This document shows, piece by piece, positions 57,926 to 64,000 of a stretch of DNA of 64,000 nt. The DNA lies in the NCBI RefSeq assembly GCF_018991925.1, contig NW_024724368.1, positions 3,379,742 to 3,443,741 on the forward strand. Direction: 5' to 3'. The notes beneath the pieces are model-generated. The model was given only the letters and a program-made list of their open reading frames with translations. It did not search any database and was not told the DNA's origin. The translations under genes were made by a program, and so were the position numbers. Source of the stretch: Homarus americanus (lineage: Eukaryota > Arthropoda > Malacostraca > Decapoda > Nephropidae). Numbering within the stretch: position 1 is the first letter of the stretch; each line of letters starts with the position of its first letter.

Positions 57926-60900
57926 TATATTGAGCATGTTTACTTACAAAAAAAAAAAAAAAATCCAAACAGAGGATTGAGGAGTAAAACCCCATTTCAT
58001 GGCTTGGTGGAGTATGCAATGCCTGACCAAGAGAATGAATGTACTTTACTATCCCTGTTGATAAAAGTTTGCCTCAATACTCTATTGGTAAAGACAATTA
58101 TCTCATACATTTCTTGAAGTTTGGGAAATGACGGCCATGCAAGGCAGTGTTGACTACAGTTTCCTTGAGCACTTAAGGCAAAGCATTCAGTGTGTCATAT
58201 ATGTGCTATACACAAACTATTCCTTGTTAGCCATCAGACCTTTGGGACCCACTTTCAAATACAATCAGAAAAACTGAACTTATTCCAACAAAATTTAATC
58301 TCATACTATATACCGAGTATCCTAATTCTTCTGACCAGTGACCAAATTCACTTGGCAATTAGAAAACCGACCTAATTTCTATTAATGCAGTACGGTATAA
58401 GGATCATTCCATCGTGAGGTCCGTTACATGCGGAGACAACTCATTCGTGCATTTCCAGTTATACGGTATTATTATAGTAAAACAGTATAATCAAATGGCA
58501 TATATTACCAACACTTAGAGTTATATCATGCTGCTAATCAAAATGTCATTGTTATAATATGATTTTATATTTAATTTCAAAGTTACTGTGAGGGTCATTA
58601 CCACTATGCTATCCATCTAGTCAATCCCACTTGTCCATTTCAACATTTCTGTGAACTGACTGATTCAATTAAAGAGTGCTTCATATCAGTAGTACGTTAA
58701 TGAATAATGTTCACAACCATACCTGGCAAATTAGATTATGCAATGTTGGTTTGAAATTACTGGGGAAAATGTGACTGAGGTTCGTGATAGGAAAACATGA
58801 GGATTGTTACCGTGTAATTACCATTTCTTTTACATGAATTTTAGCAGCAGTAGCAGGATATGATGGCTTCAGTTACGCCAAATCGCAGTCTATAAAAAAG
58901 AAAACAATGAACAGCAAAAAACGAAGAACAGAATATGAGTACAACAGAAAGAATGCAATGAAGACAAGAAAAAAGAAGTTCTTGACTGTAAAAACGTGTG
59001 ACAATATTAAAGTTAAGATGAAAACTTGTTTCTTTGAAGACAATGTAACACCCCATGAGGGCATATTTCACCTTTTTTTTTAATCCAGTCAAAAACAGGT
59101 ATTTCAGGCATAAAATTAGTGGTCACCCCAAGCGTATTGTTGTGACTGGCGGGCGTGTGGTCCCCTATGTCCACCACCTCGCTCAAGGGAGGGGGAGTGA
59201 GCTCCATTGTCTGGATCACTGTTCTCACCGCTAGCCGCCTCAACAATCTCTACATCATCTGGGTCTGTCTCCTCCCCTTTACTGTTTTTGTCACCCGATA
59301 CTTTATCAGTGCCTCTCAAATAAAGGAACTCTTGATGCATAACACATCGAAGGACATGCACCCATCATGATAACTGGTGGGTAACTGGACTACTAGACTT
59401 GAGACAAACATTATGTGCGAGTTGAGTTTCCAAGTAAATAAATATCAGTCAAACTATTCCACAAAAATTAAGGACATGGAGGAACGTCATCCAGACTTTA
59501 AGGGGTAATATTGTCACACACGCTTTTACAGCAAAGGTCTTCTTTCTTTAGTGCCGAGACACTGAGCACAGAACACGATATAAATACCTGTAGTGTAAAA
59601 ATTAGCAATGCCTGTGAGGGTCATTACTACTGCAGCGATAACGGCAACTCACTCTGAACATGTAACAAACCTCAGGGGTCTGTAGGATAGCAAAGCCCCA
59701 GAGAGAACATTCCAAGGTCACGTTAGTACAGGTATTGGGAAAAATGCAAAAAAAATTTAGGTTCATTACTTTGGATCTACTGTACTGTACTCGCATTTCA
59801 AGCACGTCAATAAAAATCTACACAAGATATTTAAACATTTTAGCAGTGTTTACAACCCAATGGGATCATTGTCATTCGGTACCATGTTATAAAAAGTCCA
59901 GACCTACAGATATTTCGCCAAATGATGGATTATAAGTTTTGGCTCTCAAGTTTACATTTTTCATGGAATGACCCATAACTTGAAATAACCTAAAACATAA
60001 TATATTAACCAATCTTAACTAAACTAACCTTAAATTATGCAAGGTTAAGCCTAAGTTAGCTAGCCTATTAGGTGAAGTTGGGCTATATTATTCTAATTAT
60101 ATTGGGTTAGTTTTCATTTGATGTTTTGGCTTAGTTTTGGTTGTGATAGTGTAAGTTATATTACATACACTTGAGAGGGGTGTTCATGCATACAAGCAAG
60201 CATCTGTGGTTCTTCACTGCCTATTAAACTAACAAATATGCATATGTTATACACTAAACGAGGAAGAATGCGATATGGGAAGAGGGGTACAAAGATGTCC
60301 TTCACCACAACACACAACTCACTCTCCTCTGCATGTTATGGATGCTTAGGACTTCCCAAAATATTTCCTAAACATTCAAGGTCATTGGATATCCTATACT
60401 ACACTCTTAGCAGCCTTCACACCCAGTTGAAACCATATTTACAACAGGATTCAGTTGCTGTCCTTGATCCGAAGAAATATTTAGTTAAAAGTCTTCAACT
60501 CGAAAGACCTGCTTCATCTTGCAACCAGGGCCCAAGCCTAGTGGATGCTCAAGGACCCAAGATATGATATTCGACACCCCAATGAACTTGGATGTCCGAA
60601 AACGGAACTATCTTTTCCTTCTTCTCAAAATCTACTTGTTTGTCAATGCATATGTTGCTTAAATTGCACACATGTAAATGAACTGTTATCTACATTTTTT
60701 TAACACTGCAAAATATTTCCTAAACATATTAATAAAAGACTCTTGACTACATGAGTAGCTTCCCATGTACTGTAGGCCTATACAGTACAGTATCCTATAT
60801 TTGTGTAGGCCCACCAATATGGACTTAAGTATTATGTTGTTTTGATTTAAATTTCTATTGTACTGTACCATTATTATAAAAAATCACTCCTCAATCTTCT

Positions 60901-61797
60901 CCATTACAACTTCGTGATTCAATCAGTTCAGCTTTTCTATCTTACATACAGTAGTTGACCATAACAAGCTCCCTGCACTCAATACAATTATCAAAACATT
61001 ATCCTAACCTTTCACATTATATATTTCAAAATTCCTGTTCACTCTCTACAAAGAGTACTGTATCATACACATACACAACTAAAGGCCACATCTCACCATC
61101 CAGTGTACTACCATCCTAGGCAAGGTATTAAGTACAGTACTGTATATGCAACAGAAAAATAAGAATAAACTCCAGCAACACATTAAAAAATTAATGTACT
61201 GTACACGTGTCTGAGCACGTCACAACACCACCTTTCAGTCATACAAATACAGACTCATAAGTCAGAAAGTAAATAAAAAATTGTAACAAATGAACAAAGC
61301 AGAATTTTGTGATACAACTTTTTCAAGCATTTGTGTAAAACGTTTAAAGATTAATACAAACAGCTGAAGAAAGACATCTGATATGATAAAAAAATGTGAT
61401 GAAAACCTCTCACTGTTTATACTTTAGAATGATGGGAGAGAAGTGGTTAGTGATGGATATATCATGTCACAAGGGAAACGTGGATAAGATCAATCTTGAT
61501 AAAACTACACTGGAGCCAAAGTTAAAAGTTGGAACTACTCCCTCTCCCTCTTCTTAATTTCTGAGGTTTTCCAGACACTTGAAATGGCATAATTTTGCAC
61601 CTGAAGCTTGTGCACAGTGGTAAAAGGTGGGGCTGACTGTGAACTAAAATCTTCCATATTTTAGATACAGTAACTACTCAACTTTGATGTTCAGAAAAAG
61701 TCTCCCAGAACCTAACCAGCTGTAAACAAATGACCTCTCAGATTTATGAACAATATTTACTACGGTATAATGTATACCATAATGGAAACTATCATAA
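57911..61797. other. Nup50 5' intron or upstream flank
   Basis: No certain gene. A poly-A on the plus strand (57948-57962) is a T-rich stretch of the putative intron. A short phrase GTGAGGGTCATTACNACT recurs at about 58588 and 59615. CCTTAA/AACCTAA-type patches lie near 59985-60065. A 109-codon plus-strand open frame at 60238-60567 matches nothing I recognise. Confidence 0.35.
59140..59320 (-). other. Coding-like acidic open stretch, unassigned
   Basis: The minus strand encodes GTDKVSGDKNSKGEETDPDD and then VEIVEAASGENSDPDNGAHS in one frame. Another frame continues as LSEVVDIGDHTPASHNNTLG to about 59090. The acidic, Asp/Glu/Ser-rich composition is protein-like, and a T-rich acceptor-like sequence precedes it (CCTTTATTTGAG at about 59315). 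It could be an upstream-gene exon, an alternative Nup50 exon or transposon debris. I recognise no family. Confidence 0.25.
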
Positions 61798-61799
61798 TA

Positions 61800-62270
61800 C
61801 AGTTAACACTTGTTATTCGTGGGGGTCAGTTTCCAAGGAATGGAGCAAATAGCCAAAACTGCAAATAACAACTTATACTGTACTACCTTAATGCACTACT
61901 GAGTACCTATACCAAACAACTGACCAGCCTCGGCAGCACTCTTCCTCTCTTTTAACTTTTCTAATAATTCAACTTTCTTTGTTAGGTTCATCACTGACTT
62001 CTGCCTTTTACATTTCACTCCACTAGCATCACTAGCACTGACACTAGGCAGCCTTTTAGGGGCCATTTCACACAGAAACACAATAGTCTTGACAGTACAA
62101 CATGAGATGCTGCGTCACAGGCAATGGTTGAGCATGAACAGAGGAAGAGAAGACGCTGCGGGCGCGTGGGGCGACTCGTTACGCTGCAGGGAAAAGGCTT
62201 ACAAGCTACCCACCATAGCCACCATCTGCTTGCTGCAAATCGCAAACCCGTGAATGGCAAGGGTCTACTG
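61800..62270 (-). mobile_element. Tigger/pogo deletion derivative, 471 bp
   Basis: The ends are CAGTTAACACTTGTTATTCG at 61800 and, on the other strand from 62270, CAGTAGACCCTTGCCATTCA. Over 24 bases of each terminal inverted repeat 17 match. Both ends are flanked by TA (61798-61799 and 62271-62272), the target-site duplication of the Tc1/mariner superfamily. The first 56 codons of a transposase survive inside, reading from the right end. This is an internally deleted, non-autonomous copy. Confidence 0.88.
61896..62066 (-). pseudogene. Tigger/pogo transposase N-terminal fragment
   Basis: The 56-codon frame begins MAPKRLPSVSASDASGVKCK and continues KVELLEKLKERKSAAEAGQL with FGI before a stop. 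This is the CENP-B/Tigger-type N-terminal helix-turn-helix (Psq/CENPB_N), which binds the element's ends. Full transposases are about 400-600 residues with a DDE/D catalytic core. Here the family's usual continuation after FGI is lost and the frame stops at 61896, so no catalytic part remains. The start was chosen at MAPKR, the family's usual N-terminus, although an in-frame ATG lies five codons upstream. Confidence 0.85.
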
Positions 62271-62272
62271 TA

Positions 62273-64000
62273 ATCCTTTTCCATAATTAAATCATTATTT
62301 CTTTACCATAATGCATTTGGGAGAAATCCGAAGTAATTTTTGTAAATGTTCTATACATACATTATGCTGACTATAGACCTGATTATTGTGAAGCACAGTG
62401 ATTCACCCCATATGACCTGATGTGTGTATAAAGCCTATGTGCGTTTAAGAATGTCTGTTGTTTCCTGGTACGTACCTGTGCATGTAGGACTAAACGGTAC
62501 AATAAAATATATTTCTATACAATATATACATGACTTAGTAAAGTTGTAAGTGGTTCTCTGCTATATGTCATGCTTATCCCTGTACAGAACCTACCTTTGA
62601 GGGTGTACAATAAGTAATTGTAGATAAGAGTTTGCATGTGTGTTTATGTATGAAACTGTGTCTGCATGTTTATTTTTGTACATTATAACAAATCAATGCA
62701 GTACACACACAAAAAAACACCACACACACACACACACACACACATGTCTTTAAATAATATTCATTGTACTTTAGATCAAAGTTTCATTACCTGAGTATGA
62801 AGAGTTTTGAAGAACAAGGAAGAACCTAAGCCAGATTACCTAAAGGCTTAACTTCAAACATGGGTCATGAAACTGACTGACAGTTGGTCTGCAGCTCACA
62901 CCTCACAGCTTCACCTAAAAAACAAATATCATACAGTTAAACCATGTAAATGACACCTTTGATATGATACAACTTAAACTACGATACAGAGGACTGTTAA
63001 TGACTTGCTAACTTAAGATCCTCAACTGTCAAGATATAAACTAAATTTGGAATAATGGAAAGTAGCTACCAGCCAGAATAATACAGTATATCTAGTAGAG
63101 TACAGTACTGCATCTGTCATTTGTGAGTTGTTATGGACTTGGCAGGTCTAGAACACAGTTGGAACAAGATGGGTTATATATCTATATGGATTTGCTATTC
63201 ATAAACTGGGTGAAGGGAAAAAGGAAGGTGGATGGAGGCAAACCATACACAGATAATGAAAAAGAAAAAAGGAGAGAGAATGACATAAGAAAAAGAGGGG
63301 AACAAAAGCTCATAGGTAATAAATCCTAGAAAATTAATCAATGTAAACTTATATCAACTGTGTAATGAGGTCAAAAGTGGGGATCAGCTGAATAATAATG
63401 GTAGTTATGTGTCCTATAAATAGATATAATTAAATTATAATAGATTGCCGATGATTATATATATAGTATAATATAAATTCTAAGTAGCATTGAACATAAG
63501 CTTACAAAAACATTCTGGTTCAAATATAGTTAACCCAAGCAAGTTTGGAAAAAGCCATAAAACAGTAAAGATGATGATAACTACAGTAAATGGTGTACAT
63601 ATACTGCATAGAATGTAGACATATGTAGCCCTATCTGCCTAAAATAATACAGTACACTTTAAATGTGGCTGTCACTCCTTGATCCAATGGCTAAAGCAAG
63701 GAAGTGGTGTTGGTCAGCATAAAAATTACATACTGTACTCAAATATTACTATGCAAGTCCTATATGAAAGTACATAGGATGACCTTGAAGTTATCAGTCA
63801 AGCCTTAAAACTAAGGTTCAGCATATCAATAGAAAATCCATCGCCACACAAAACGTCCACAAACCAGTTTTCAAAAGTTGCAGTTGTAATGACATCCAAG
63901 ATTTTGCATTATACCACAGTTGATCATACAAACCAGACCACAAACAGGATATTTTAGCAAAGAATCTTAAAGGCTTTGGGATTTGGGGATTAGTACAGAA
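62273..64000. other. Upstream flank, no supported gene
   Basis: AT-rich unique DNA with one (CA)n run at 62718-62744 and several ACAGTAC/TACTGTA motifs. A short purine-rich open frame (63123-63329) is not recognisable. The Nup50 transcription start may lie here or beyond the right edge. Confidence 0.35.

Noticed and set aside
57905..57937. Longer Nup50 start that would add 11 residues (MLNIFSFLQEN).
   Set aside because: That stretch overlaps a polypyrimidine tract and AG acceptor directly before the conserved MAKR start, so it is intronic.

Overview
This is eukaryotic DNA, most likely from an arthropod and probably a decapod crustacean. The reasons are degenerate blocks of the arthropod telomere pentamer (TTAGG/CCTAA) scattered through the window, extreme microsatellite and minisatellite density, a very long intron, GT-AG splicing, and an animal nuclear-pore gene. 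There are no prokaryotic genes, operons or CRISPR arrays. The species call is inference.

Two genes can be supported, both on the minus strand. The first is an ADAMTS-type secreted metalloprotease, of which only the N-terminal end is present. A signal-peptide exon lies at 44730-44823 and two prodomain exons at 1510-1709 and 939-1124; the metalloprotease, disintegrin and thrombospondin parts must lie beyond the left edge. The signal-peptide exon ends in phase 1 and exon 2 needs exactly two bases to complete that codon. Everything from 1710 to 44729 is therefore best read as one intron of about 43 kb. The second gene encodes nuclear pore protein Nup50 (56360-57904). Its whole coding region is in one exon, with a splice acceptor 6 bases upstream of the ATG that implies an intron in the 5' UTR.

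Layout. 1-1709: minisatellite, ADAMTS exon 3, short intron 2, exon 2. 1710-44729: giant intron 1, packed with (CA)n, (GA)n, ATC/ACC-type trinucleotide blocks, homopurine tracts and more than 15 minisatellites with periods from 20 to 53 bp, plus TTAGG-derived arrays, two tRNA-derived SINE-like units back to back, a possible LINE reverse-transcriptase scrap and a possible pogo/Tigger end. 44824-56100: intergenic DNA between the ADAMTS 5' end and the Nup50 3' end, with a 53-bp repeat carrying CRE and CCAAT motifs, a frameshifted hAT transposase relic and a 299-bp MITE. 57911-64000: upstream flank or 5' intron of Nup50, with a 471-bp Tigger deletion derivative that has both terminal inverted repeats and the TA target duplication.

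From about 49 kb rightwards simple repeats almost vanish, DNA-transposon relics appear, and a GTACAGTAC/TACTGTAC-like motif becomes frequent. The two genes have no evident functional link: ADAMTS proteins act on extracellular matrix, and Nup50 acts in nuclear transport. Most long open frames in the left part are translations of simple repeats and are not genes. I found no clearly novel multi-gene system.
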